From Gammaproteobacteria bacterium (GTDB taxonomy: Bacteria; Pseudomonadota; Gammaproteobacteria; Chromatiales; Chromatiaceae): a stretch of DNA of 35,641 bases. The stretch covers positions 1 through 35,641 of the forward strand of contig JAAELC010000544.1 in NCBI GenBank assembly GCA_024227135.1, read 5' to 3'. Positions 1 to 7,802 of this stretch are shown here, one piece after another. The stretch's first letter is position 1. Each line of letters starts with the position of its first letter. The translations under genes and the position numbers were made by a program. The notes under the pieces were generated by a model. It was given only the letters and a program-made list of their open reading frames with translations. It had not been told where the DNA came from and did not search any database.

Positions 1-126
1 AATTATCCAGTCTTGCTCGTCTTTTGGTCCAGCTTCCGCGTTGTGGCAAGGGTTGCATAGAACAGCTATGCGCCCCTTTCCACGCCTTGAGTCTGAACCA
101 AAATCCAGCGCAATTTCTGGACAATT
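1..126. repeat. 126-bp nested imperfect palindrome downstream of motC
   Basis: The stretch folds back on itself almost end to end. Bases 1-10 (AATTATCCAG) pair with 117-126 (CTGGACAATT), 22-32 (TTTTGGTCCAG) with 93-103 (CTGAACCAAAA), 43-52 (GTGGCAAGGG) with 74-83 (CCCTTTCCAC), and a tip hairpin GCATAG/CTATGC lies at 55-60 and 66-71. Each outer arm has about one mismatch. It could be a dispersed palindromic or miniature transposon-like repeat, or a large hairpin ending the motC transcript. No second copy occurs in this window, and the left boundary cannot be seen because the window starts there. Confidence 0.55.
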
Positions 127-143
127 ATTAATTTCCGCGGCCC

Positions 144-881
144 TTATATGTAGCTTTGCAGTTTGGACTCGATATGCCGAGGATTCTCGCCCTCTGCTAT
201 AGAGACGATACCCTCGACAACCAGCGCCCTGTAGTTAGCCTTATTTCTGGCGAGTGCTTTCATTTTTCCACCGAAAGGCAGCAAAAACAGATTGGCCAGA
301 CCCACGCCATAAATGGTGGCCACAAATGCGGTTGCAATACCACCGCCCAGTCTGCTGGGGTCAGCAAGATTCTGCATGACATGAATCAACCCCAGCACTG
401 CACCGATGATACCAATGGTGGGTGCATACCCACCCATGGACTCGAAAACTCTGGCTGCCTGGATATCGTGCTGCTCCTGGCTGTCCAGTTCCACTTCCAG
501 AATTTCTCTGATCACATTCGAGGCGCTGCCATCAACCAGCAGCTGCATGCCTTTACGAATGAAGAGATCCGGTTCCGATTCTGCTGCGTTTTCCAGGCCC
601 AGTAACCCTTCCCTCCGAGCAACGTTGCTCCAATCCACCAGTTTCCTGATAGCCTGTTCGGGCAGATGCTCCGCCGGTTTGAACACGGTGCCCGACAGGC
701 GTATCGCCTGAAAGAAAACACTCACCGGAGTTTGCAGCATGACTGCTCCGATAGTGCCACCCAGCACAATGATCAGCGCCGGACCGTTGAGCAACGCATC
801 CAGTTGCCCTCCTTCCAACGCATTACCACTCAGAATAGCGCCGATGGCGATGGTTACGCCAAGCACACTGAGATAGTCCAT
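144..881 (-). CDS. motC: Flagellar motor stator protein, MotA/MotC type
   Basis: This is a 245-residue inner-membrane subunit of the ion-conducting stator that pushes against the flagellar rotor. Hydrophobic segments lie near residues 4-20, 33-52, about 152-172 and 183-204. A basic/acidic cytoplasmic loop between them contains RREGLLGLE (89-97), and the conserved prolines are P154 and P202. Wording such as GGYAPTIGIIGAV and the C-terminal SIAEGENPR match the MotC branch known from Pseudomonas rather than enteric MotA. The ATG at 881 leaves one base after the cheB stop, so the two are translationally linked. The frame stays open upstream inside cheB, but that extension is not MotA-like. The usual partner gene motD is not found in the 143 bases that follow. 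Confidence 0.93.
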   Translation of the reverse strand: MDYLSVLGVTIAIGAILSGNALEGGQLDALLNGPALIIVLGGTIGAVMLQTPVSVFFQAIRLSGTVFKPAEHLPEQAIRKLVDWSNVARREGLLGLENAAESEPDLFIRKGMQLLVDGSASNVIREILEVELDSQEQHDIQAARVFESMGGYAPTIGIIGAVLGLIHVMQNLADPSRLGGGIATAFVATIYGVGLANLFLLPFGGKMKALARNKANYRALVVEGIVSIAEGENPRHIESKLQSYI

Positions 882-882
882 G

Positions 883-1911
883 TCAGACCAGCTTTCCCAA
901 CAAGGGGCCAATCTCCCCAAGAGGCAGAACCCGGTCCGATAAACCGGCTTTCTCCACCGCCTGTGGCATACCATAGACCACACAACTGCTCTCATCCTGT
1001 GACCAGATACTGGACCCTCCCTGCTTGAGCAGCCTGGCACCCTGTCTGCCATCCGCTCCCATCCCGGTCAGTACGACGGCCAGCACCCCCGAGGAAAAGA
1101 TTCCCGCCGCGGAACCAAAACTGATGTCCACACTGGGCTTATAAGTTTGACTCGCCTGGCCCTCAATCACCTTGATCACTGTGTCCCTGCCCCGTCTTTC
1201 CAGTAACATCTGCTTACCTCCGGGGGCCAGATAGACCTGACCGGGTCGCAGTACGTCGCCATCAACTGCTTCTTTGACACGCACCTTGCACTGTGCATTC
1301 AGGCGTTGAGCGTAAGCCGGTGTGAAGCTGCCCGGCATATGCACTATTACCAATACCGGGAGAGAGAAACTGGCTGGAAGTTCGGAAAGGAGTTTCTGAA
1401 CAGCCGCCGGACCACCGGTAGAGGCGCCGATAGCAACCAGCTGGTACTTCCCTTTGCGGGGGGGCGCAACTTCTTTTTTCTGGGGTCGCACCGGTGCCAC
1501 CGGTGGACGCGCCGGTGCCCGTTCTTTCGAGCTGACCATGAGCACTCGTTTTGCAAGTTCATTGGATTCATCAGCACCGACTGGAAGTTTCTGCAGAAAG
1601 TCCACCGCCCCGGCATCGAGAGCATCAAGGGTCGCTTTGGCCCCTTCCCGGGTAACAGCTGAGAACATGACAATGGGTGTCGGACGCTCTTCCATGATAC
1701 GCCTGACCGCAGTAATTCCGTCCATGACAGGCATCTCAACATCCATGGTAACCACATCGGGTTCAAGCCGATGCACTTCTTTCACTGCGGACAGACCATC
1801 TGCAGCCCGGCCTACGACTTCAATTCTAGGTTCGCTGCTCAGCATCCCACAAATCAATTGCTGGAAAAACGAAGAATCATCCACCACCAGGACTCTAACC
1901 TTGGAACTCAT
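883..1911 (-). CDS. cheB: Chemotaxis protein-glutamate methylesterase/deamidase
   Basis: CheB removes methyl groups from chemoreceptor glutamates and deamidates glutamines, resetting receptor sensitivity once phosphorylated by CheA. The 342-residue protein has an N-terminal receiver domain (about 4-122; acidic pair D11-D12, phospho-acceptor D57 in TMDVEMP, K109), a Pro-rich linker (132-152), and the C-terminal esterase domain. Its catalytic triad is visible as S164 in GASTGGP, H191 in VHMPGSF and D287 in GMGADG. A GGAG lies 7 bases before the ATG. It is separated from cheA by 185 bp, which is loose for this operon, and abuts motC. Confidence 0.97.
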   Translation of the reverse strand: MSSKVRVLVVDDSSFFQQLICGMLSSEPRIEVVGRAADGLSAVKEVHRLEPDVVTMDVEMPVMDGITAVRRIMEERPTPIVMFSAVTREGAKATLDALDAGAVDFLQKLPVGADESNELAKRVLMVSSKERAPARPPVAPVRPQKKEVAPPRKGKYQLVAIGASTGGPAAVQKLLSELPASFSLPVLVIVHMPGSFTPAYAQRLNAQCKVRVKEAVDGDVLRPGQVYLAPGGKQMLLERRGRDTVIKVIEGQASQTYKPSVDISFGSAAGIFSSGVLAVVLTGMGADGRQGARLLKQGGSSIWSQDESSCVVYGMPQAVEKAGLSDRVLPLGEIGPLLGKLV

Positions 1912-2096
1912 TTCAGCATCTCCGGCACCCCATGCCCGGTGACACTATCCAACCGGGACACCCGATGATTCCTGGTAAACTGGAGCACCACTGATAACAC
2001 GATAGTCGATGACTCATCACACCTGTGAACTTAACCCGCCATTTCCTGCCCGCTGGTACCTCGATTCCTCTCACTGATAGTCCCAGGTTTCAGGGT
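1912..2096. other. 185-bp cheA-cheB spacer
   Basis: No gene, promoter or clear hairpin terminator was recognised here. It is longer than most spacers in this operon and is not a recognisable remnant of a chemotaxis gene. Confidence 0.4.
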
Positions 2097-4229
2097 TTAA
2101 TAGCGGCGGGCATAGCGGCGCATCAATCCGGGTATGTCGAGGATCAATGCAATTCTGCCGTTACCCGTGATGGTTGCTCCCGCCATACCATCAAGTCCTT
2201 GTAAAACCGCCCCAAGGGGTTTAATGACCACTTCTTCCTGCCCGATCAGACTATCGACTACAAACCCGACCTGCCTGCCACCCACGTTTACGACGACCAC
2301 ATGTCCGAGATGCCCGTTTGCGATAACCTCCTTGCCATGGATCAGCCATTTACTCAAATAAAACAGTGGCAGCGCACGCTCACGAACCATAATTGTTAAC
2401 TGGCCATCGACCCTGTTGGTCTGACCCAGGTCCAGATTGAAGATCTCCACGACACTGGCGAGTGGAAATGCGAACGGCTGTTCCCCGATGATAACCATGA
2501 GTGTAGGAAGAATAGCCAGCGTAAGCGGCAGTTTGATGAGAATCGTACTGCCTTTTCCCTTTTCTGAATCAATCTCCACATGACCATTCATCTGGGAGAT
2601 CCGGGTTTTTACCACATCCATTCCGACACCACGGCCGGACACATCGGAAATCTCGCTCTTTGTAGAGAATCCGGGGTGAAAGATCAGGTTATAGCATTCG
2701 CGGTTTTCCAACCGAAAGGCTGCTTCTTCATCCATCAATCCCTTTTCAATTGCCTTGCGCCGCAGCACTTCAGGATCCATTCCTTTGCCATCGTCGGAGA
2801 TAGACAACAAAATATGGTCACCTTCCTGAGCCGCAGAGAGTATCACCCGGCCTTTCCGCTCTTTTCCTGCTTTTTCCCTGTCTTCAGGTGACTCGATTCC
2901 ATGATCCACTGCGTTTCTGACCAGATGGACCATGGGGTCTGAAAGTGCTTCTACCAGATTCTTATCAAGATCAGTATCCTCACCATGCATTTCCAGCTCA
3001 ACCTCCCGGTTAAGCCCTCTGGCAAGATCCCTGACCAATCTGGGAAAACGTCCGAATACTTTTTTGACCGGTTGCATACGGGTCTTCATGACCGAGTTCT
3101 GCAAATCGGCAGTCACCACATCAAGATGGGAGAATGCACTGGCCACATCTTCATCATCCAGCTTATCTTTAAGATTGGCCAGGCGGTTGCGAACCAGCAC
3201 CAGTTCACCCACCATATTCATTATCTGATCGAGACGCGCGGTGTCTACACGAACGGTCGTTTCGGCTTTCGGACTGCCTTTGGAAACGTCTTTTGCCTGT
3301 TTCGCCCGAGGTGCCGCCTTGGGCTCCGATGCGGGTTGGGAACCTGCCGGTGCAGATGATGTGGTTTTGCTGGAGCCTGCACTGGACGGACTGGCAACTG
3401 CCTTATTGTCAGGCTGGACTGTACTTATGGAGGGAGATTGAAGCGCATCCTCAAGCTGTCCAAACTGACCGCTGCCGTGCAGCTTATCAAGTAGTGCTTC
3501 GAACTCTTCCTCAGTTATATCATCCGGCCTGGCAGGCACCGCACAAACTTCAGTCGGCTTTGACTCCTGTTTCGTAGCTATCGCCTCTGCATCATCGGCT
3601 GTGGTTTCGGAAGCATCGGCAGGAATTCCTCCCCCGTGCTTTCCTTCCCCATGCAATTCATCCAGAAGCGCTTCAAATTCCTCTTCAGTGATATCCTCAC
3701 TGGATCCGCTGTCAACAGCCTTCTCTTCGTCGACGATCTCAGGTTCAGGATCGACCACTTCCTCGCTTTTCGGCGCCGGTGGCGGCTCTACCTCGGGTTG
3801 AGAATGAACCGGTGGGGCTGCGCCATCGGCCGGTTTACCTTTTTGATTCGCCAGATCCTGCAACTGTTGAATCAGCTCAGGTTCGGCAGGCTCAGGGTCT
3901 ATACCGGAGCGCAGGTTGTCGAACATATCGTTAACGACATCCAAAACCTGGAGCACCGTATCCATCAGGTGGGCGTCCACCACCAGCTGTCCCTGTCGCA
4001 GTAGGTTGAACACATCTTCGGCACGATGACAAACCGCTACAAGGGCACCAAGATTTAGAAAACCAGCACCACCCTTGACAGTATGAAATCCGCGAAATAC
4101 AGCATTCAACAGATCGAAGTCATCAGGCTGGCGCTCGAGATCAATCAGTTGCTCGCCCAGCTGCTCCAGAATTTCGTCAGCTTCAACCAGAAAGTCCTGG
4201 AGGATTTCGTCATTCAGATCTATTGTCAT
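2097..4229 (-). CDS. cheA: Chemotaxis sensor histidine kinase CheA
   Basis: CheA is the cytoplasmic kinase that couples chemoreceptors (through CheW) to CheY and CheB. The 710-residue chain shows an HPt domain (about 1-105, phosphorylated H49 in FHTVKGGAGF), then a long acidic/Pro-rich linker (110-320). The dimerisation helices start near 325 (VRVDTARLDQIMNMVGELV). The HATPase domain carries the N box (HLVRNAVDHG, 436-445), G1 (DDGKGMD, 479-485) and G2 (GRGVGMD, 532-538). The CheW-like regulatory domain spans about 575-710. The linker holds two copies of DITEEEFEALLDxLHGxG at 179-197 and 237-255, resembling the localisation (LID) region described in Vibrio CheA. cheY lies 24 bp upstream; cheZ is absent from that gap. 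Confidence 0.97.
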   Translation of the reverse strand: MTIDLNDEILQDFLVEADEILEQLGEQLIDLERQPDDFDLLNAVFRGFHTVKGGAGFLNLGALVAVCHRAEDVFNLLRQGQLVVDAHLMDTVLQVLDVVNDMFDNLRSGIDPEPAEPELIQQLQDLANQKGKPADGAAPPVHSQPEVEPPPAPKSEEVVDPEPEIVDEEKAVDSGSSEDITEEEFEALLDELHGEGKHGGGIPADASETTADDAEAIATKQESKPTEVCAVPARPDDITEEEFEALLDKLHGSGQFGQLEDALQSPSISTVQPDNKAVASPSSAGSSKTTSSAPAGSQPASEPKAAPRAKQAKDVSKGSPKAETTVRVDTARLDQIMNMVGELVLVRNRLANLKDKLDDEDVASAFSHLDVVTADLQNSVMKTRMQPVKKVFGRFPRLVRDLARGLNREVELEMHGEDTDLDKNLVEALSDPMVHLVRNAVDHGIESPEDREKAGKERKGRVILSAAQEGDHILLSISDDGKGMDPEVLRRKAIEKGLMDEEAAFRLENRECYNLIFHPGFSTKSEISDVSGRGVGMDVVKTRISQMNGHVEIDSEKGKGSTILIKLPLTLAILPTLMVIIGEQPFAFPLASVVEIFNLDLGQTNRVDGQLTIMVRERALPLFYLSKWLIHGKEVIANGHLGHVVVVNVGGRQVGFVVDSLIGQEEVVIKPLGAVLQGLDGMAGATITGNGRIALILDIPGLMRRYARRY

Positions 4230-4253
4230 TGCATCATCCCGATTTGGTCTCGT

Positions 4254-4640
4254 TCAGCCATCCAGCCGCTCGAAAATCTTACTGATCTTCTCTTCCAGCG
4301 TTCCTGCAGTAAACGGTTTAACCACGTATCCGTTGACGCCAGCCTGGGCCGCTTCGACGATCTGTTCACGCTTTGATTCAGCGGTGACCATCAGCACCGG
4401 CAGTTTTGCCAGTTTAGGGTCGGCACGCACGGCTTTCAGCAGTTCAATACCAGTCATCCCGGGCATGTTCCAATCAGTAACCAGAAAATCGAAACCACCC
4501 GCCTGCAACATCGGCAGACCGGTTTTTCCATCATCTGCTTCCTGTGTATTGGTAAACCCGAGATCCCGAAGCAGATTTCTGATAATCCGCCGCATCGTGG
4601 AAAAATCGTCCACGATAAGAATCTTCATACTCTTGTCCAA
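4254..4640 (-). CDS. cheY: Chemotaxis response regulator CheY
   Basis: CheY is a single-domain receiver; phospho-CheY binds FliM at the flagellar switch and changes rotation. With the chosen start it is 128 residues, with acidic D11-D12, phospho-acceptor D56 (TDWNMPG), T86 and K108 (VVKPF), and it matches the [12 protein letters not shown] wording of gammaproteobacterial CheY. The start is a TTG at 4640, chosen because GGAGG lies exactly 5 bases upstream and the resulting [12 protein letters not shown] resembles Vibrio CheY. An ATG at 4628 (MKILIVDD) is the alternative, with weaker spacing. It lies between fliA and cheA. Confidence 0.95.
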   Translation of the reverse strand: MDKSMKILIVDDFSTMRRIIRNLLRDLGFTNTQEADDGKTGLPMLQAGGFDFLVTDWNMPGMTGIELLKAVRADPKLAKLPVLMVTAESKREQIVEAAQAGVNGYVVKPFTAGTLEEKISKIFERLDG

Positions 4641-4645
4641 CGCAA

Positions 4646-4650
4646 CCTCC
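4646..4650 (-). promoter_or_regulatory. Shine-Dalgarno GGAGG deciding the cheY start
   Basis: The minus strand reads GGAGG, then TTGCG, then the TTG at 4640. The spacing is right for this TTG but is 17 bases for the ATG at 4628, so it supports the non-ATG start. Confidence 0.6.
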
Positions 4651-4680
4651 AAGTCAGCTCATCACCGGATTCACCGGCAT

Positions 4681-5415
4681 TTAAAACATATCATTCAACC
4701 ATTCTGAAAGACGTGATCGCAGACGCAACGTGGCCTGGCTGTGGATCTGACAAACCCGAGATTCACTGACGCCCAGCACGTGTCCGATCTCACGCAGATT
4801 CAGTTCTTTGTCGTAATAGAGAGCAATTACAAGTCGCTCCCGTTCCGGCAAACTTGCAATGGCCTCTGCAAGTTCACCTTTAAACATATCCCGCTGCATC
4901 CCTTCAAAAGGACCGCTTATCGCACCATCTCTTCTTTCCTGAGGCAACTCACCGACAGCTTGCAACTCCTCCAGGCTGAAAATCCGGCAACCCGATGCAT
5001 CTTGCAGAATCTTGTGGTAGTCGTGCAGCGACATGCCAAGCGCATCCGCCACTTCCACGTCCCGGGCATCCCGACCTTCTTCGTTCTCGATACCCCGCAT
5101 CGCCTCCGCTACCATCCTGGCCTTGCGATGCACTGATCGCGGAGTCCAGTCGCTACGCCTGATCTCGTCAAGCATCGCACCTCGAATACGAATACCAGCA
5201 TAGGTTTCAAAACTGGCTCCCTGGCTGGGATCATAGTTTCTGCTCGCCTCCAGCAGCCCGATCATTCCAGCCTGAATCAAGTCATCCGCCTGAACATTCG
5301 GCGGTAACCGGTTCACCAGGTGGTACGCAATTCGTTTCACCAGTGCAGCATGAGCTGTCACCAACGTTTCGGAGTCTTGCTCCTGCACCGCACTATAGGT
5401 TGCTAATCCATTCAT
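4681..5415 (-). CDS. fliA: RNA polymerase sigma factor for flagellar operon (sigma-28)
   Basis: FliA directs RNA polymerase to late flagellar and chemotaxis promoters and is normally held in check by FlgM. The 244-residue protein has region 2 (about 18-90, with LVKRIAYHLVNRLPPNVQADDLIQ wording and the -10-binding RIRGAMLDEIR at 77-87), a region 3 (about 95-150) and region 4 with a helix-turn-helix near 205-235 (LNLREIGHVLGVSESRVCQ). The ATG overlaps the end of flhG by 4 bases (ATGA). Position downstream of flhF-flhG and upstream of cheY is the standard polar-flagellum order. Confidence 0.97.
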   Translation of the reverse strand: MNGLATYSAVQEQDSETLVTAHAALVKRIAYHLVNRLPPNVQADDLIQAGMIGLLEASRNYDPSQGASFETYAGIRIRGAMLDEIRRSDWTPRSVHRKARMVAEAMRGIENEEGRDARDVEVADALGMSLHDYHKILQDASGCRIFSLEELQAVGELPQERRDGAISGPFEGMQRDMFKGELAEAIASLPERERLVIALYYDKELNLREIGHVLGVSESRVCQIHSQATLRLRSRLSEWLNDMF

Positions 5416-6299
5416 CGTCCCATCTCCCCGGGCTGACTTGAAAATTGAATAAGCCTTTCGACGAAGAATTCCAAGTGACCACCAACTCCTTCCGGTGCTG
5501 GCCAGTTATCGGCTTTCTTCGCCAGAATCTTAAATATTTGCGCCGATCTGCTGCGTGGAAATGCCAGGACGACTGGTTTCTGGTTTTTTACTGCTCGTCG
5601 CAAGTTATCGTCGTAGGGAATACTCCCCATGAAACTAAGCATCACATCCAGGTATTGGTCGGTCACCCGACACATTTTGCTGAACAGGTCCCGCCCTTCC
5701 TGGGCCGAACGGGCCATATTCGAGAGAATCCGGAAGCGGTCAACACCGTATTCCCGGTTCAAGAGTTTGATCAACGCATAGGCATCGGTAATGGAAGCCG
5801 GCTCGTCACATACCACGACAACCACTTCCTGTGCAGCACGACTGAAACTGATGACAGTGTCAGAAATTCCGGCTGCCGTATCGATGATCAGCGTATCGAC
5901 ATCAGCACCTACTTCGCTGAAAGCACGAATGAGTCCCGCATGCTCGGCGGTACTCAGCTCAGCCATTTGCTGTAAACCGGAAGCAGCCGGTACCACCATA
6001 ATGCCCGATGGCCCCCTGATCACCGCATCGCTCAGGGAACACTCACCGCGCAGCACGTGTGACAAGTCATATTCCGGGTGCAGCCCGAGGACTACATCGA
6101 TATTGGCCAACCCAAGATCCGCATCCAGCACCATGACCCGGCGACCCAGATTGGATAGCGAAATGGCCAGATTCACTGAAATGTTGGTCTTTCCTACCCC
6201 ACCCTTACCACCTGTCACGGCTATTACCTGCACCGGTTCCGGCTTGACCATATTTCTTAATCCCACCGCCTGGTCCAGAGTCGCTTCAGACATGAGCAT
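5412..6299 (-). CDS. flhG: MinD-like ATPase controlling flagellar number
   Basis: FlhG (also FleN) is a membrane-associated ParA/MinD-family ATPase that restrains FlhF and the sigma-54 activator FleQ/FlrA and so limits the number of polar flagella. The 295-residue chain has a deviant Walker A KGGVGKT at 32-38, the VMVLDADLGLANIDV segment at 55-69, and a DTAAGI Walker B-like motif near 140. The ATG at 6299 has GGAGGGG 9 bases upstream and overlaps flhF by 14 bases. A second in-frame ATG at 6293 would shorten it by two residues. Confidence 0.96.
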   Translation of the reverse strand: MLMSEATLDQAVGLRNMVKPEPVQVIAVTGGKGGVGKTNISVNLAISLSNLGRRVMVLDADLGLANIDVVLGLHPEYDLSHVLRGECSLSDAVIRGPSGIMVVPAASGLQQMAELSTAEHAGLIRAFSEVGADVDTLIIDTAAGISDTVISFSRAAQEVVVVVCDEPASITDAYALIKLLNREYGVDRFRILSNMARSAQEGRDLFSKMCRVTDQYLDVMLSFMGSIPYDDNLRRAVKNQKPVVLAFPRSRSAQIFKILAKKADNWPAPEGVGGHLEFFVERLIQFSSQPGEMGR

Positions 6300-7593
6300 C
6301 GGCTCTTACCCCTCCCAGTGCCAAAGCCAGGTATTCATCATCATATTCAGTTCCTGACCGCTCACCGAGGGTGACAGCGCGGTTCACCAATGTGTGGGCT
6401 CGAGCTACGTGTATGTCTTCCGGTACTTTTTGCCCATCGGTATAAAAAGCGATGGGTAGACCACTGTGAACGACAGCCGAAAGCACACCTCCGAGGGACG
6501 CCGCCTCATCCAGTTTGGTGAGGATGCAACCTTCAGTCCCTGCGGTGCCGAATGATTCGATCGCTTGTTCCAAAGCCGCTTGCTGAGTGTTCGCCGACAA
6601 AGTTAGAAAAGTGCGCACTTGCCGATTACCTGATTTAAATAGAGAAAGTTGTTCGCTCAACCGTACATCCTGCTGACTCATACCCGCTGTATCCACCAAC
6701 ACCAAACGCTTATCGGACAGCGAATTCAGGGTGGCATGCAGTTCATCCGGTGTGGAAGCGCGTCTTACCGGTACATCCAGAATACGGGCATAGGTATTGA
6801 GCTGTTCCTGTGCCCCGATGCGATAACTGTCGGTCGAGACCAATGCAAGGTGACGGTGGCCGTGCCGCAGTACAAATCGGGCAGCCAGCTTCGCGATGGT
6901 GGTGGTTTTACCCACTCCAGTGGGACCAATCAGCGCCACCACGCCACCATCTTCGATGAGGCTCTCGCCCGCTACCGGTAACTCCCCTGCGAGGAGATGC
7001 AGAGCTTTTCGCCATGCTTGATCGGAATTTTCCACATCCTGCAGGCTCCGGGTGAGTCGTGAACAGATGTCGGGACTCAGGTCCAACTGCATCAATCGCC
7101 GCAGGAGTTCCTGAGATTGTGGATTCCGGCTACCCATTTGAGTCCATGCCAGCTCGGAGAGCTGGTTTTCCATCATCCGGCGAAGCGCCTGCATTTCACC
7201 GCGCATCTCCTGCAATACCGGATCCTGGTATTCTGCAGGGGATCGGTCAGCTGGTTCCTCGCGAAACTTATGCCGCCCCACGACACTGGTCGGTCTGGTT
7301 TCCGGCTCAGATACATTTTTAGCTGGGGCTTCAACCCTGGATCTGCTTTCGACGCGGGGGCCGGTACCAGTGCCAGTTCCAGAATTGGTTTCGACAGGTA
7401 CCGGTCGAACCGATGTCGTCCGGGTTTTAGGTTTTGTCTCGAATGCTGCTTCGTCATAGTCCATGGCAGCAACGAGTTCGATTCCGCCATCCACCGATTT
7501 GTTGGATAGAATCACCGCATCCGCACCCAGTGTCTCACGTACCTGGCGCAATGCCTGGCGAATATCGGCGGCGATAAAACGTTTGATCTTCAT
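6286..7593 (-). CDS. flhF: Flagellar biosynthesis SRP-type GTPase FlhF
   Basis: FlhF is a signal-recognition-particle-type GTPase that marks the cell pole where the flagellum is built. The 435-residue protein has a B domain at the N-terminus (MKIKRFIAADIRQALRQVR), a low-complexity linker (about 55-125), an N domain (about 130-215) and the GTPase domain. The latter shows G1 GPTGVGKTT (223-231), the DSYRIGAQEQL segment (255-265), DTAG (301-304) and TKLDEAASLGG (359-369). The ribosome-binding site is weak. It follows flhA after a 209-bp spacer, and its ATG overlaps the stop of a doubtful 60-codon frame. Confidence 0.96.
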   Translation of the reverse strand: MKIKRFIAADIRQALRQVRETLGADAVILSNKSVDGGIELVAAMDYDEAAFETKPKTRTTSVRPVPVETNSGTGTGTGPRVESRSRVEAPAKNVSEPETRPTSVVGRHKFREEPADRSPAEYQDPVLQEMRGEMQALRRMMENQLSELAWTQMGSRNPQSQELLRRLMQLDLSPDICSRLTRSLQDVENSDQAWRKALHLLAGELPVAGESLIEDGGVVALIGPTGVGKTTTIAKLAARFVLRHGHRHLALVSTDSYRIGAQEQLNTYARILDVPVRRASTPDELHATLNSLSDKRLVLVDTAGMSQQDVRLSEQLSLFKSGNRQVRTFLTLSANTQQAALEQAIESFGTAGTEGCILTKLDEAASLGGVLSAVVHSGLPIAFYTDGQKVPEDIHVARAHTLVNRAVTLGERSGTEYDDEYLALALGGVRADAHV

Positions 7594-7772
7594 AGACCGA
7601 CGTACCCGGAATACTGTGGATTGGAGCGAGCCATTTTCACTAAGGACAGCGAGCTGCCAAACTGATTTATTCCACCAGTCGTGGCAGACAGTGCAGCGAT
7701 TCCCTCGAGAGGATTACAGCCCGCAACGTTCGACGTGGCGGTACTTTTCCGATGTCTGTTAAGAATACTCAT
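7590..7772 (-). CDS. Doubtful 60-residue reading frame between flhA and flhF
   Basis: An ATG-started frame fills most of the flhA-flhF spacer and ends in a TGA that overlaps the flhF ATG. The peptide (MSILNRHRKST... ending SGYVGL) has no recognised family, signal sequence or membrane segment. There is no convincing ribosome-binding site before its ATG. The coupled stop/start geometry is the only positive sign, and it may be chance. Confidence 0.2.
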   Translation of the reverse strand: MSILNRHRKSTATSNVAGCNPLEGIAALSATTGGINQFGSSLSLVKMARSNPQYSGYVGL

Positions 7773-7802
7773 GTTCTCTATTGACCCTGATCCGGTTAAC
7801 TT

